Shown: positions 24,401 to 34,837, counted from the stretch's first letter. The stretch is 64,000 bases of DNA from Apostichopus japonicus (GCF_037975245.1 NC_092582.1:24404077-24468076), one strand, 5' to 3'. Notes: generated by a model from the letters alone, not told the origin. Numbers and translations: made by a program.

Positions 24401-27400
24401 TATCGTTGACTAACATACTTTTTAGAGCTGCAATAACTTTGTTTCCTGTTGTTGTCACGATCGCCGTCGAAGTTCCTGAACAGCCTTTTCGAAACCAGTT
24501 TGTCTTGGGTACATTCACGATGTTCTACATCGGCGTCATTTTCATCGAATTGTGAGTATTTACGCTCACTAGGGTTGAGCCTACATTTCATCTGACGATT
24601 TTAAAAATTGTCTAAAAAAAACAGCATTTCTTAAAAGGCAGATAAGCAAGGGGGAAAATTAGCAAGTACCAAATTAGAAATATGATGGGCACTGTTCAGG
24701 AAATTGCATTTGCATTTTCCTACTCTGCTAAACGCCAGTAGCACTTTAAACTTGCCATGATGGAGAGCGAAACCGCTCAAGAAAAGATGGAGAAAAGGGA
24801 TAAACTTAGAACCCTCTGTGAAACTAGATGGAGCAGTCGAACTGATGCATTGTTCACTTTTAAATCATCATTTGACGTCGTTGTTGATGCTTTGGCCGAA
24901 CTAGAGCTAAATAGTGATTCTAAAGCGCGTGCCTTCCGTTGCTCAATCCTGAAGTTCGTTATTGTTGCGTTAGTTGCAGCGAAGAGCATTCTACAGTACG
25001 TTGTTCCGTTATCAAAAATGCTACAACCAGTGGCGGAGCGTCCATACAGTCAGAGGGGGCGTATGCCCCCACCCCCATTTTTTACTTATTCGCAATTATT
25101 GACTTTATTATTGCGCTCTCAAATACCTATTGACATTTGTCACATTTGGTGTAATTTTCTGACAAAATGGCGATGACACCTATTTATTCTTCGTTTATCT
25201 GCAAATTAGCAAGGCCCGGAAAGGGTCATTTCCGGCGATCTAGGGAATATTTTTACTCAATAACTGTTTGTACGCTCCGCGCCAACCTGTGGTGGCGCTC
25301 CGCTTAGATAGTGTCGAAATCGCAACTACAGACCAACCTCGCCCCCCCCCCCCCCCGACCAGTACCCCTAGCTCCGCCACTGGCTACAACGGATAGATAA
25401 TGACTTGGTCACTGCGGCAAAAGAATCAAGAGTGGTTATCGGTACCCTAACTGAACTACGTACACATGTATGATGAAGCCTTTTAGCGCAATGCGCAGAG
25501 TAAAAAGCTCCATCCGTTCTATAATGAATGAAGAGAGACTCAGCGGTTTGGCACTCATGCACATCCACAGAGACTTTGCAATGGACGTTGATTCTGTGCT
25601 GAAGAAATTTGCATCAGATGGCTATCGTCAAATAGCTTTCGCATTCTCTTATTAGGCTAACTTAAACATTTACTAGCTACAGTTGTATCAAATACAATTA
25701 CTGGCTATAGTTGTAATGTATCAAAGACATTTCTGGCCTATCTTTGTATCTACAAGTATCAGAAGTTGAAAAGTAAGACTACTATGTACATGTACCTTGC
25801 TAATTTTAAATACATTTTGTAGTATTGAATTACGTACTATTTTAAATTGTTTGTTTTTGGGGTTTAAAAGTGATATTGAATGAGGTGTCTCAAGTTAGCA
25901 AGAGGCCAGGGAACCAGAATGAACCCTCGGGAAGGGCCGTTTCCGGCCATCTGGGGGGTTTGTAAAACCAAAAATTTTCTTGTACGCTCCGCGCCAACCG
26001 ATGGTGGCGCTCCGCTCAGATAGTCGTGCCTACAACTTTGAAAATCCTGGCTACGCCCCTGTTAAACCATATGGAATACTTTAACTTTTGTATTTCTAAA
26101 CCACACGTTATTCAGCCTATTAACTAGTTTTTTGCTATTTGTGCTCGTCAAAAAGATTAGAGAAAGGTAATGATCAAAACTATGCAAGTAAATATATATA
26201 TATACCAGATCCTCATCACATTTTGTATCACAAAGATATGAATTATTAGAGTGGATAATATTTTGCATCTGGCAACAGTACAATGAATGATATCCAGGCG
26301 CGTATCTTGGATTTTCAAACCCGGGGGCGCGAATTACTAAGCGGAGCGCCACCATCGGTTGGCGCGCAGCGTACAAGAAAATTTCTTGTTTTGATACCCC
26401 CAGATCACCGGAAACGGCACTTCTCGGGCTTGAAATGAGCAACCAGATGTACACTTTTTGCCTGAGAACCAAGTATTTCCTAATAGTTTTTTTTCCCATC
26501 CATAACCTTTTTGAAGAATGTAAACCCGGCACACATCATGTTCGACATGATCGCATCTCCTGTGGGTCTTTGCTTTTGTAGGTGATTCTACGTAGCGGCC
26601 ACAATACCCGTCAGCCCCACTTTTCAAGGTTTAAGCCCCATATTTGTTCAGAATTTGAAAATTCACATTTCTCGTGAATAAACTCACTTCAAAACATACC
26701 CATAATGTTGTACAAAATTTCATCTATGGACAACCAATATAGAAAAACTTCCTTCAACCCCTAACAGACCGGTCAGAATTTCACGAGTAGAGGGAAGTGT
26801 GATGCAGAATGTTGGTCAGAAATTTTCGAAAATTCAGACACGGTTTATTTATTGGTGTACAAATATTAAAACCTCTTATAACGGCTATTATAAAACTTGG
26901 TTGAAGGAAATGAAAAAGAAGCAGATATTTCCGAAACCGAACATTACACACATAGGCGTAAGAGGCGCGGCGGCAGTGGCGGAGCTAGGGGTATTGGTCA
27001 GGAGGGGCGAGAATGGTCTGTAAGGGCGCTTTCGACACTGTCTAAGCGGAGCGCCACCACTGGTTGGCGCGTAGCGTACAGAAAAGTTTTGAGTAAAGAT
27101 ACTCCCTAGATCGCCGGAAATGACCCTTTCAAAAACGTTTGGTTTTTCAGGCAAGTCGGACAGTTTTGAGGCTTTTCATCCTGGAACGCCATTTTCATGC
27201 TCACTGATATGATGTGATATCTGCTGTTTGCGTTACAAATTCGAACAGGCGCGTAGCGAGGAATTTGCCAAGGGAGGGGCGAAGCCTGTAGGCAAATTAT
27301 CTAAGCGTAGCGCCACCAAAGGTTGGCGCGAAGCGTACAAGAAAATTTTGGCCGAAAATGCCTCCCAGATCGCTGGAAATGGCACTACCAAAGGACCATT

Positions 27401-30400
27401 TGTTAGCGCGGAGCGTACAAGCAAATTTTGGCCGAAAATGTCTCCCAGTTCGCTGGAAATGACACTTCCCAGGCCGCGTTTTTTTCCCCAGGACGAACGT
27501 GGGTTTCAGGTTTTTCAGGAATTTACAAATTCGTTTGAAATCAGAGTTAGGGTTTAGAAAGTGGGTTAGGGATCCGGTTTCTATGAAAATGAAGAATTTT
27601 CGTTCATAATCTGGGGTCAAAACTAGGAAAAAAGATTCAGAACATGTTTTTTGAAAAAGCGTCACATGTTTAGAATCCAGGGATATGATTGGCCGATGCC
27701 CACGTTCGTCCTGGGAAAAAAAATACGCTCCCAGGCCTTGTAAGTTGCATCTAAGCACTTTCTATTTTGAAATTACTTAGCGATATCATTTAAAAAAATG
27801 ATGAATGGGGGGGGGGGGCGGGCGGTCGCCCCTATCCCAAAATGCGTCATGTTTCCCGACGACACGGTCGAGTTCGAGACCAGCCACAGTTGGATTCATA
27901 GCACAATTCTACACACGCGTTATGATAGACCATATATATTATATATATAGATCATTAGTGAGAGAGGAAAATGGAAACGTCAAAAAAATGGAGTTGTCGG
28001 TGTAAGGGGTAGGGTGCGTCACACTTTTACGAAATCATTGATCTGTCACTGGCTAACCTTCAGAGCTGTAATGATGTCACTGTTCCTCTTTCTCTTCCCG
28101 GTGTCTTCGCGTTTCTCTTTACTCTCTCCTTTTCTCTCTTTCTTCTCTTTCTTTTCCCTTCCTTCCTCTCCTCCTCCTCTTTTTTCCCCTCTTTTTTCCT
28201 TTTTTCTTCTCTTTTTTTCTCTCCTCTTTTTCTTACCCGGGGGGCGCGCGCCCCCAACGCCCCCCTGGATACGCACCTGATATCATCAAAGCAACGCTGC
28301 TGAAAAGATCTTTGTTTTTATTCATGCTTCAATTATTTATCAAAATAGCCATGTAGTGTTAGCCCCAAAAATCGTATTTTTACCTAAACATGAGTAGTAG
28401 TATTGATATTCATGATTCCATTTCCTTTTAGTGTTCAATTATTTTTTAAGTCAACCTAATCCAAAATGTATTAAAAATGAAGCTTTTGATTATATCTCAT
28501 CTCACAAAGATTTCATAGATGACCTGGTCGACTACCACAATAACAATACACCAAATGTTAGAACGTAACCAAACGCCGTGACTTTCTTCATCCTATGCAA
28601 CTTTAGTTTGAAAGTAACGAGACAAGGACAGAAACTAATAAATAACATTTAAAGGAATCTGTAATTTGTGTGGCATTGTAAGAGTAAAATATGTGACAAA
28701 CCATTCAAAACCTAATATCAGAAAAACCAAAATATTACCTCATGACCTCATAAAATTAAATCATCTTCTGCAAATTCTCTCTTTTCCCTGTGTTTGTTTT
28801 TCAAAGTAAGTTAACAATTTCGAGGGTGATATGCTAAGAATTATTTGTTAAAACTTTTACCAACTCTAGCATAGTAGAACTTTAGAGCAGCAACACTGAT
28901 GACCCTTACTCACGTGAGGTCAACAGTATAATACATATGTACAATTATTTGCATAATAATTTGCATAGTCATCCGTTCCTGAAAAAGGAACTGAAGGTCG
29001 TACTCCATATTAATAAACAAACACTAACCGTAAAAAAATCTAGCCTTAAAACAACTATGTTAAGAGCCTGAATCAGGATGTCCCTTTTACATGTTATACC
29101 AGGTTCAGGCCATACCACTCCAAATTGGAATGTTAGTTTCAAATAACAATTCATATGCCGTTATCTCAAGAAGCTAACTATGTATGCAAAATACCGCAGG
29201 TTCTGCTACAGTAATATTGTTGATAGTATCTGTACCACCAACCACAATATCAGCCGAGATATGTAGGAATAGGAGTGTTTTGCTCTCCAAGCCTCTTTTA
29301 ATGGAGTTTGCAAGTTTTTGAACTGTGGAATCAAGGAAAACACAGAATTACATTTTATTCAGTTTAGTCCAAATCTAAAGGCCAGAAAGTTCCAAAACAG
29401 AGCAAACCTAACAGCATGAATGACTTACGCTAGAATATGAAGCTAAATGCCAATGGCACCTCATAATAATCAATGTACTGGCTTAAACAAGAAAAACCAC
29501 TTCTTAACCAGGAATGCAAAAACACCCATTGAGGTTTAGATTACATGCAATAAGCTGTATATTCTAATATCTGATCAAGGGCGTAGGAACCGGGGGGCTG
29601 GGGGGGGGGGGGGCGCCAGCCCCCCCAGTGAAAAATGTGGAGGGGCGGAAGTATCATTCCGCCCCCCCGCTTCGCAAGTCAGAAAACCCCTTTTTCATTT
29701 CCAAATGAGAAAAAAAATCTCATTTGGAGCACCAAATTGTATCTAAGGCCTGGTGAAAATACAAAATTAAGTTTACAAAATGGAGTGGGTGTTGAAGTGT
29801 GCTATATTGCACCAAATTGCATCTGAGGCTACCTGGAAATGCAAAAAATACCAAAGGGGAGGGGGACACCCCCTCCCCTTAGACCCCTCCCCCAGGCCGG
29901 CCATCAGTCTTCAGCCCCCCCACTCAAAAGTACCTTCCTACGCCACTGTATCTGATGATTACATTCTTTTATAGACATCATTCTTACAAGTCTCTACAGC
30001 TGGCTCTCTGTTTCACTGACATGAAAAGACCATTGAAGTTCACCAACTAAAACGTAGCGATGTATATCAGTAATACAACTCAGCCATTTCCTTGATAACT
30101 GACAATATTATCATAGCCTGTTATAACAGTTGACCTTCTTAAAGCAAAACAATATAAGGAGGTCTGTAAATGGATGTCACAAATTTGACCGATTGAGAGA
30201 AAATACACATTTACTGCATCCAATTTAATGTTTTTACTTTAATATCTACACAAATGATGTTGACTTTTTGTTCTGTGTTGTTTATTGTGCCCCTTCACAA
30301 CCTGAATTGTTAAGACCAAGCTTACTGACAATGTGAGAATGCATCTAGCTGAGATGCAGATTTCACTCATTCTTCCAGTTGATTGCTAATAACCTCATAT

Positions 30401-31430
30401 AACCTTTGACCCTAATTGACACTACTTTGGTAATGATTAATGAAGCCCTCACAGGGCGACAATTTGGAGAAGTAGCATAAGCAATGCCACCATTGTGGTA
30501 AACCACTCAGACTGACCTACATTATATTGAGTAATAATGATGATTCTGTCCTAACATACTTACATGAAGCATGTAATGAAGGCAGGCTTAGAGTAACTAT
30601 TTACTTTTATACTGGCCTGTCAGTACCACAATCCAGCAATAAAGCATGTGATGAAGGTAGACTTACGGTTACCAATTACTGTCATACTGGCCTGTCAGTA
30701 CTTACAATGCAGTAAGCATGTAATGGAGGCAGGCTTATGTTGATAATTCACTGTCGTACTAGCCTGTCAGTACCTACAATGCAGTAACAAAGAATGCAAT
30801 AAAGACAGGTTTCAGTGTTATTATTCAATGTCACTGGGCCTGTGCTTAGACGTGATTCCTATTTATAATTACAGTGATATTAATGATGTCACAACAACAT
30901 AAAAACAAAACATCATTGACATACACAAAGGGATTGATAGTTTTACAAATAACACTATATACAATGGTTACTTATTAAATTATAGGAAGATTTGATGCCA
31001 CAATTAAGACAATGGTACAGTGACACTATTACAATGTGTCAACACCTTGATCTCATGCCTGCAGTATACTGTACACATTAAAACCCATTTAATCTGTCTT
31101 CTTGGATTTGTAGGAGCGTCTTCAGCAGCGTCATCAATCAATGTGAAGGAAACCTTGAACAGCATCAACCCACTTGACCTCCAGTATGTCTATCGCTTTG
31201 CATGTGGACTCAACAAGTCAGCAGCAGACATCATCGTGAAACACCTGCAGGAAACCGAAGAGGGACGTCAGTTTGCTATTCTTTGCATGCTTGAACAAGA
31301 AGAAAAGTCAGACCAATTTATACAATCAGTTAAGGACTTGGTGTCAAGTGAGATTTCCATTAGCAAATATGATGCCATTTTGTTACAGAGGTCTACTATA
31401 CAAGTACTTGAAGTTGCTTCAGCTAAGCAG
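18373..31430 (+). CDS. NLR-family receptor gene (DED-like + NACHT), partial 3'
   Basis: Gene model of four coding exons: 18373-18433, 19795-20085, 22058-23236 and 31114-31430. All GT/AG junctions agree in phase (1, 1, 1, then 0 at the last donor). The product starts MAQADPSQSTG, has a death-fold/DED-like module, then a NACHT NTPase with Walker A (DPGFGKST), Walker B (LFDSYDEYP), a sensor-1-like ILTRT and the QVPLF segment, then a helical region. NLRs are cytosolic pattern-recognition or stress sensors that oligomerise through NACHT and signal through the N-terminal domain; this role is known for the family and inferred here. No leucine-rich-repeat exon was identified after 31430, so the 3' end is missing, beyond the window or decayed. 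The introns are full of mobile elements. The ATG at 18373 has A at -3 and G at +4. Confidence 0.75.
19215..19350 (+). pseudogene. Decayed duplicate of the DED-like exon
   Basis: From the acceptor-like TCTTCTAAGTCGCAG (ending at about 19224), the sequence tracks the functional exon at 19795 nearly base for base: GTTTCG.TC.TTTTAAAGTC, then CA.TTATCAA, CTTG.ATTAAAA and AGACACCTG. In-frame stops (for example within GAACGATAG) and loss of similarity after about 19350 show it is dead. It lies 570 bp upstream of the live exon, in the same intron, so it arose by local tandem duplication of an exon with its acceptor. Confidence 0.8.
19795..20085 (+). CDS. NLR exon 2, DED-like death-fold domain
   Basis: Acceptor TTTCTATGTCGCAG ends at 19794 and donor G|GTAATC begins at 20086. 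The exon encodes about 97 residues. An amphipathic helical pattern (FKVDLADHLNDSTIQRLSTL, PGEIDSIKRS, EMVNLLEDRGIITPTDITDL, LLKMLSKLKLDGLAERIQ) matches the six-helix death fold. The LLEDRG..TP.D...LL..L..L...GLAERI pattern is closest to DED or death domains of echinoderm NLRs. Such domains recruit adaptors or caspases by homotypic contact. The exon ends with a Lys/Gln-rich linker. DED versus DEATH subclass is not certain. Confidence 0.7.
20828..21589. mobile_element. Diverged hAT-like element in an NLR intron
   Basis: 762 bp. The left end is CAGGGACACGTAGCCAGGGG and the right end reads GCCAGGCTACGTCGCTG, sharing GACGTAGCC-type TIR sequence. The flanks CATTGTTC (20820-20827) and CAATGTTC (21590-21597) are an 8-bp duplication with one mismatch. 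C-rich homopolymers lie inside both ends. No transposase frame. Confidence 0.65.
21908..22057 (+). other. Possible alternative 5' extension of the NACHT exon
   Basis: CCTACACCATTTCAG ends at 21907 and is a plausible acceptor in the same phase as the main one. The 150-nt interval keeps the frame open and would add 50 residues. Its translation includes a hydrophobic Phe-rich piece coming from the downstream acceptor's T-tract, so it is more likely intron than exon. Confidence 0.3.
22058..23236 (+). CDS. NLR exon 3, NACHT domain
   Basis: A strong acceptor (TTTGTTTTTTTTTCTCAG) ends at 22057 and the donor G|GTAAGT begins at 23237. It codes for about 393 residues. In order: a pre-NACHT helix (LIKYSKIAYRKHYETAKPFP); the IIFVEGGIYYLA strand common in deuterostome NLRs; Walker A with DPGFGKST near 22300; YDWC; Walker B with LFDSYDEYP near 22540; ILTRT; the winged-helix region with NPFLRDLCQVPLFSTMVAHI; and a terminal segment with WHKIICEFYASHHLVW. 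All NTP-binding residues expected of NACHT are present, so it looks functional. The frame is open upstream to 21908, where a second phase-compatible acceptor lies. Confidence 0.85.
23291..23645. mobile_element. hAT MITE (CAGTGGCGTAGG family), copy A
   Basis: Begins CAGTGGCGTAGGAAGG and ends CCTACGCCCTTG. The flanks are ATCTCTGA on the left and, two bases beyond the end, TTCTCTGA on the right. It is homologous in inverted orientation to 29576-29948. It sits 54 bp after the NACHT-exon donor. Confidence 0.75.
24046..24100. mobile_element. Possible left end of a hAT element
   Basis: CAGGGGCGTAGCCAG at 24046 has the look of a hAT terminal repeat and lies about 640 bp upstream of the transposase remnant. 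No matching 8-bp duplication was found: TGAATATC precedes it and TTAAACCA follows the candidate right end at 26061. Confidence 0.3.
24682..25653 (+). pseudogene. hAT transposase remnant (ZMYM1-like), split by a MITE
   Basis: Frame 24682-25027 encodes a segment typical of ZMYM1-like hAT transposases (VQEIAFAFSYSAKRQ, then LRTLCETRWSSR, LFTFKSSFDVVVDALAEL and VVPLSKMLQ). An in-frame TAG lies at 24739. A 355-bp MITE interrupts it at 25028-25382. Past the duplicated target the frame resumes (DNDLVTAAKESRVVIGTLTEL) to a stop at about 25468. A shifted frame then carries the C-terminal dimerisation signature (SAMRRVKSSIRS, ERLSGLALMHIHRD). The several hundred residues expected between these parts are absent, so the copy is internally deleted, frameshifted and interrupted. 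It lies in the large NLR intron. Confidence 0.8.
25028..25382. mobile_element. hAT MITE (CAGTGGCGGAGC family) inside the transposase remnant
   Basis: Starts CAGTGGCGGAGCGTCC and ends TAGCTCCGCCACTG. A perfect 8-bp target-site duplication GCTACAAC lies at 25020-25027 and 25383-25390. Same family as 46120-46522 and 47800-48174. Contains the hairpin module in reverse (25271-25303). Confidence 0.95.
25881..26061 (-). mobile_element. Partial element related to 35224-35405
   Basis: The reverse complement matches the right-central part of element 34838-35495. It ends CTGGCTACGCCCCTG at 26061 and fades at about 25881. Contains the hairpin module (25983-26016). No target-site duplication. Confidence 0.7.
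26974..27135. mobile_element. Truncated CAGTGGCGGAGC hAT MITE in composite copy 1
   Basis: Left end CAGTGGCGGAGCTAGGGG is preceded by CGCGGCGG, the reverse complement of the CCGCCGCG duplication flanking the intact copy 47800-48174. The right end and adjacent composite sequence are deleted at about 27135-27150. The two composites therefore share one insertion. Confidence 0.85.
27476..27728. mobile_element. 253-bp MITE with 9-bp target site (Mutator-like)
   Basis: The left end GCGTTTTTTTCCCCAGG and the right end CCTGGGAAAAAAAATACGC are inverted repeats that continue inward through ACGAACGTGGG/CCCACGTTCGT. A perfect 9-bp duplication TCCCAGGCC lies at 27467-27475 and 27729-27737. Composite copy 2 lacks it (it reads GGCCTGGGAAGTG near 47298). 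Nine-bp sites suggest a MULE-type MITE. Confidence 0.9.
29576..29948. mobile_element. hAT MITE (CAGTGGCGTAGG family), copy B
   Basis: Begins CAAGGGCGTAGGAACC and ends CCTTCCTACGCCACTG. A perfect 8-bp target-site duplication TATCTGAT lies at 29568-29575 and 29949-29956. Inverted relative to copy A in the same intron. Confidence 0.95.
30560..30840. repeat. Four-copy tandem repeat, about 72 bp
   Basis: Four diverged units, each starting near CATGTGATGAAGG(C/T)AG and containing ACTGGCCTGTCAGTAC. Located just before the last NLR exon seen. Not coding. Confidence 0.85.
31114..31430 (+). CDS. NLR exon 4, post-NACHT helical region
   Basis: Acceptor TCTTCTTGGATTTGTAG ends at 31113 and donor CAG|GTAATT begins at 31431. 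With the upstream G it reads GASSAASSINVKETL and then the DLQYVYRFACGLN segment, a hallmark of the helical region preceding LRRs in echinoderm NLRs. It goes on to IIVKHLQETEEGRQFAILCM, EQEEKS and STIQVLEVASAKQ. About 106 residues, ending in phase 0. Separated from the NACHT exon by a 7.9-kb intron packed with mobile elements. LRR exons would normally follow; none was recognised. Confidence 0.75.
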
Positions 31431-33060
31431 GTAATTTTCAATTTGTGTACTATTGATACTCTCAACACACCAGAACCAATTCTTAAGTTGAAAAAGTTAA
31501 TCAATCTTGGTTTAATTTATTTGTGACTCAACTTTGCTACCCACATTGTTAAGATATTATTACAATAGTTCATTGCAATTATCAGGCCAACTCTTTTTGT
31601 ATTTACTCATTTGGGTTATGATGTTCATTCTCATTGTGGATAGAGAACAAACTTACTAATTAATTTTCCTTCCTGAATGCCAGTGAAATTCTCAATAGTT
31701 TTCTCGCATCTCATGTCACTATCTTTGTCGGAAATGTAAGAAATATGGCACCACATAAATCAACTTTACCCAACAGCATGCATGCGCATAACACCTATTA
31801 TTTAGTGTGGACCATTGCCTCATTGTCTAAATGTAGCAGCAATGATTTGATAAAAACAGGAGCCCAAGGGCACTATGGTACCTTGCTTGTAAGGAATATT
31901 TACAAGGGGAGCAGCGCTGTCCTAAAATTGTTATGTGGTCCGATGTACACAGACAATATTATTGCCAAAAATATCACAAATCCACCGTTGGTCCTTTTGA
32001 GAACCTGTTGAGGACCAGGTGTCTGATATGAGAACGAGTTGGCTCTTTTTACGGAACTCACAGAATCATCCAAACTGTACTTATTAAGAATTTTAGCAAA
32101 ACCAAACAAAAACTTGATCTCTAATAACTTAGCACACAAAGGTGCAGAGGAGTTAACTTATGGACAATTTAGATCGGAATATGTCCACGAAAATTCAAAG
32201 AATCGATTTGAAAGAAACTGTAGAGGTCACTAGAGGTCAACCTGAGGTCAAAGGTCACCCAAATGCAGGTCGACTGTTGGATTGCAATAGCGTAACTCCC
32301 AACCTTGACGGACATTTTGTTCTCAAGTTATTGCAAAAATACTAGTTTTTGACCCCTAATTGACCTTTATTGACCTTGGATCACATGACCGTTATTTTTG
32401 GAAACGATCCCTTACCCCATTCACAACTACTCCCAAAATATCAACCATGTCGGACTCTGTCAATGGGAGTTATTGCTGTTTTTAATATATTGGTTTTTTT
32501 GGTATCAAACTGACCTTTTGTGACCTTTGCGGGCACCAAAAACAATAGGGATCTTTTTCTTACTATGGGCTATCCCAACCACCAAGTTAGATCATGATAC
32601 ATTATTTCCTTTTTGAGATATCGTGTACACAAGCCAAGAAGCCTCTTATACACACACACACATACACGCCAAGTTGAATGCATAGGTTCCTTGTTTTGCA
32701 AAAAGCAAGGAACCAAAAAGTGATATAAATCATCATACAAAAAAGGTAAATGGTTCACAGCTTACCTCGGAAAACACGAAAGCAGGTTCTTTAAATTATC
32801 CTCTGTAATATTGTGCTGGTTATTGTATGCTGTTGTGGGTTGACTCCTCAGCTTTAATTGAAAAGGAATTAACACAATAAGTACACATGTGTAGCACATT
32901 TGTTGCATTGCATTGGGGCCGTAACGAATATGTGAGTGCTCAGGCCTCATCCATCTAACAAAATTGTGAAAAAGCAAGATCATCTACCAATAAAATAAAG
33001 ATCTTGACACAATGTTGGGGTCAATATTTGGGAAGTTGACACTGTGTAGTTTATAATGTA
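31431..33060. other. Downstream NLR intron or flank, no exon seen
   Basis: No coding-like frame or LRR pattern. Contains a cluster of AGGTCA words at 32224-32257 inside what looks like a GGTCA-rich dispersed repeat (about 32210-32400). Confidence 0.45.
32224..32257 (+). promoter_or_regulatory. Cluster of four nuclear-receptor half-sites
   Basis: Perfect AGGTCA at 32224, 32234, 32245 and 32252, with spacers of 4, 5 and 1 nt (DR4, DR5 and DR1 geometry). Inverted TGACCT words follow at about 32362 and 32373. These spacings are bound by RXR heterodimers in animals, but the context is probably a repeat, so function is unproven. Confidence 0.35.
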
Positions 33061-33080
33061 TTATTTTCCTTTCAAATCAG

Positions 33081-33271
33081 CCAGTTGGGACAATTTCCTA
33101 ATGCTAAGACCTCTCTAAACTGTACTCCAATTTCATGCTCTCAAAGCACTGGCATGACAGTACAAACAGTTCCTTACCTTGATCTGTTAGAAACATGTTA
33201 TTAATACTGACAATATGAGCGCTCTGAAGCGGGACATAACACTACAGTATAGAAAAAATTGTCCCACCTGG
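33081..33271. mobile_element. Foldback MITE, about 190 bp
   Basis: Starts CCAGTTGGGACAATTT and ends AAATTGTCCCACCTGG. The inner parts are also imperfect inverted repeats (TGCTCTCAAAGCACT against AGCGCTCTGAAGC). The copy at 59194-59385 folds more cleanly. Present in both segmental copies, so it predates the duplication. Confidence 0.7.
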
Positions 33272-34837
33272 GTGTTCAAATAGAAACATACATGCATATG
33301 CATATCACTTTCTGAATAGGGCAGTTACTATGCATTCCATTGTATTCTTGTTTGGGTCTGGTTGTCTAATATGCATGAATTTGTGCAAGATAAATACACT
33401 AAAAGATTATTACTTAAAAGAGCTCTATTGCCTTGATCAAAGGTATTCAGCAAAACCCATTACCATTTCAGAAACTGAATGTGGAAAATTTAGTTTGTAG
33501 AGACACTCACCCAGACTCTCATCCACAAAGGAAGTTATGTCATCAGTTATGTTGGGCCGTTTGTATGTTCTTTTACAATTCCTTGTATGTATGTTAGATT
33601 GAGACCTTAATCTTCCCTTAGGCCCTTAGGGAGTTTATTAATCAAGCAAGTCTCTGCTCCACCAGGATGAGGCAGTAACAAAATCATTTCTTCCCAGACT
33701 CAAATCTAATTATAACTACAACCCAGCTTACCAGTCCTGCTATACACTAATTATACACTTACCATTACCATCAGCATATTGTAAACCATTCTGTGCAAGA
33801 TCCACATCATGTGACCCCAAAGATCGTCTCAAGACTGATTAACCCACATTAACCTATTGAGGAGATAAAGACGAAAGCAATAAGAATCACTAATTCTAAG
33901 TTGAGATTATCTGAACTAGATGTTTTAATGCAAACAATAAAATTTCTTGTTATTGAGTTTGCATTTTTAATATTTACTCAACAGTTATTCCATTGCTCAC
34001 AGATATAAGCTAATGCTAAAATGACTCTGTGCCTTGGTAACATAATTGCAATCCTGTGGATTAGTCTGATTTAATCAGTACACCCTTCTAGTTTGGTACT
34101 TTTAACACGAATCGTGCAGCAAGCCAACAAAGTTGTTCATCTTTGTTCACCTTTACTTTGAAGTCAAGCAAAGTTAGGCCTAATTACTGGCCTGGATTGC
34201 TTTTGTCAAACAATTGGTATATCAGTGTGAAGCAGAGGATGCTCTGAAACATAAATGTTGTTGTCTTTGCTTTCACGACTGTCCCAGTAACTTCATTTCC
34301 ACTTTTGCCAATAGACGTCAACGTGATGCCCCCCCCCCCCACCCCCAACTCCCCAAACTTATAACAGAAGTACATAACAACTTTATGACCAAAAAGAATA
34401 CATAATGCATTAAGGATTTCAGATGTCACAACATGCTGAATCCTTCAAGAACTTGTCATATTGTGTTGTATGATCTTCTGTGATAGAATCATAAACTGTT
34501 GCTTGTAATAGTGCAATACTCAATACATATCATTATTCATGAAAACTATTTAATATGATGGGATGGGTGGACCTTGTCTTAAATTACATAATATCCACTC
34601 AACATGGAGACGATGTCAATAGAAGTCTATGTTAGTATTAGATGCTCACATTAGAATGAAATTGTTTCATAATGAAACCATATATGCCAGATGAACATTC
34701 AATTGGTCAGATTTGAAAGATCAGAGATGTACTGTACTTGGCATCAGAATTTCCTCATATTGAAACTTACAATTATGGTACAATTTTTAGAGATGATGCT
34801 ACAATTAGAGAAACACTGAACAAAAGAGGTCTCACAG

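Larger units (their letters stand above)
26295..28279 (+). mobile_element. 2-kb composite element, copy 1 (5-bp target sites)
   Basis: Ends CAGGCGCGTATCTTGG and CCTGGATACGCACCTG, flanked by a 5-bp direct repeat ATATC (26290-26294, 28280-28284). Homologous in inverted orientation to 46757-48861. Inside: hairpin modules at 26341, 27046 and 27305; a truncated CAGTGGCGGAGC MITE from 26974; an internal terminal-repeat-like CAGGCGCGTAGCGAGG at about 27244; a 253-bp MITE at 27476-27728 not present in copy 2; and a CT-rich tract at 28080-28245. No transposase frame. Five-bp target sites differ from the 8-bp sites of the neighbouring hAT MITEs; a hAT5-like or unclassified superfamily is possible. Confidence 0.8.

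Noticed and set aside
24046-26061. A complete 2-kb autonomous hAT element
   Set aside because: The right end candidate belongs to a different element (related to 35224-35405), and the flanking 8-mers TGAATATC and TTAAACCA do not match.
27865-27895. Pol III B-box-like GAGTTCGAGACCAGCC
   Set aside because: No A box at suitable distance and no SINE tail; it lies inside the composite element in both copies.
28014-28280. Open frame rich in Ser, Leu and Phe, and its Lys/Glu/Arg-rich antisense
   Set aside because: Translation of the CT-rich tract at the end of the composite element; the same tract occurs at 43600-43710 and 46800-46930.
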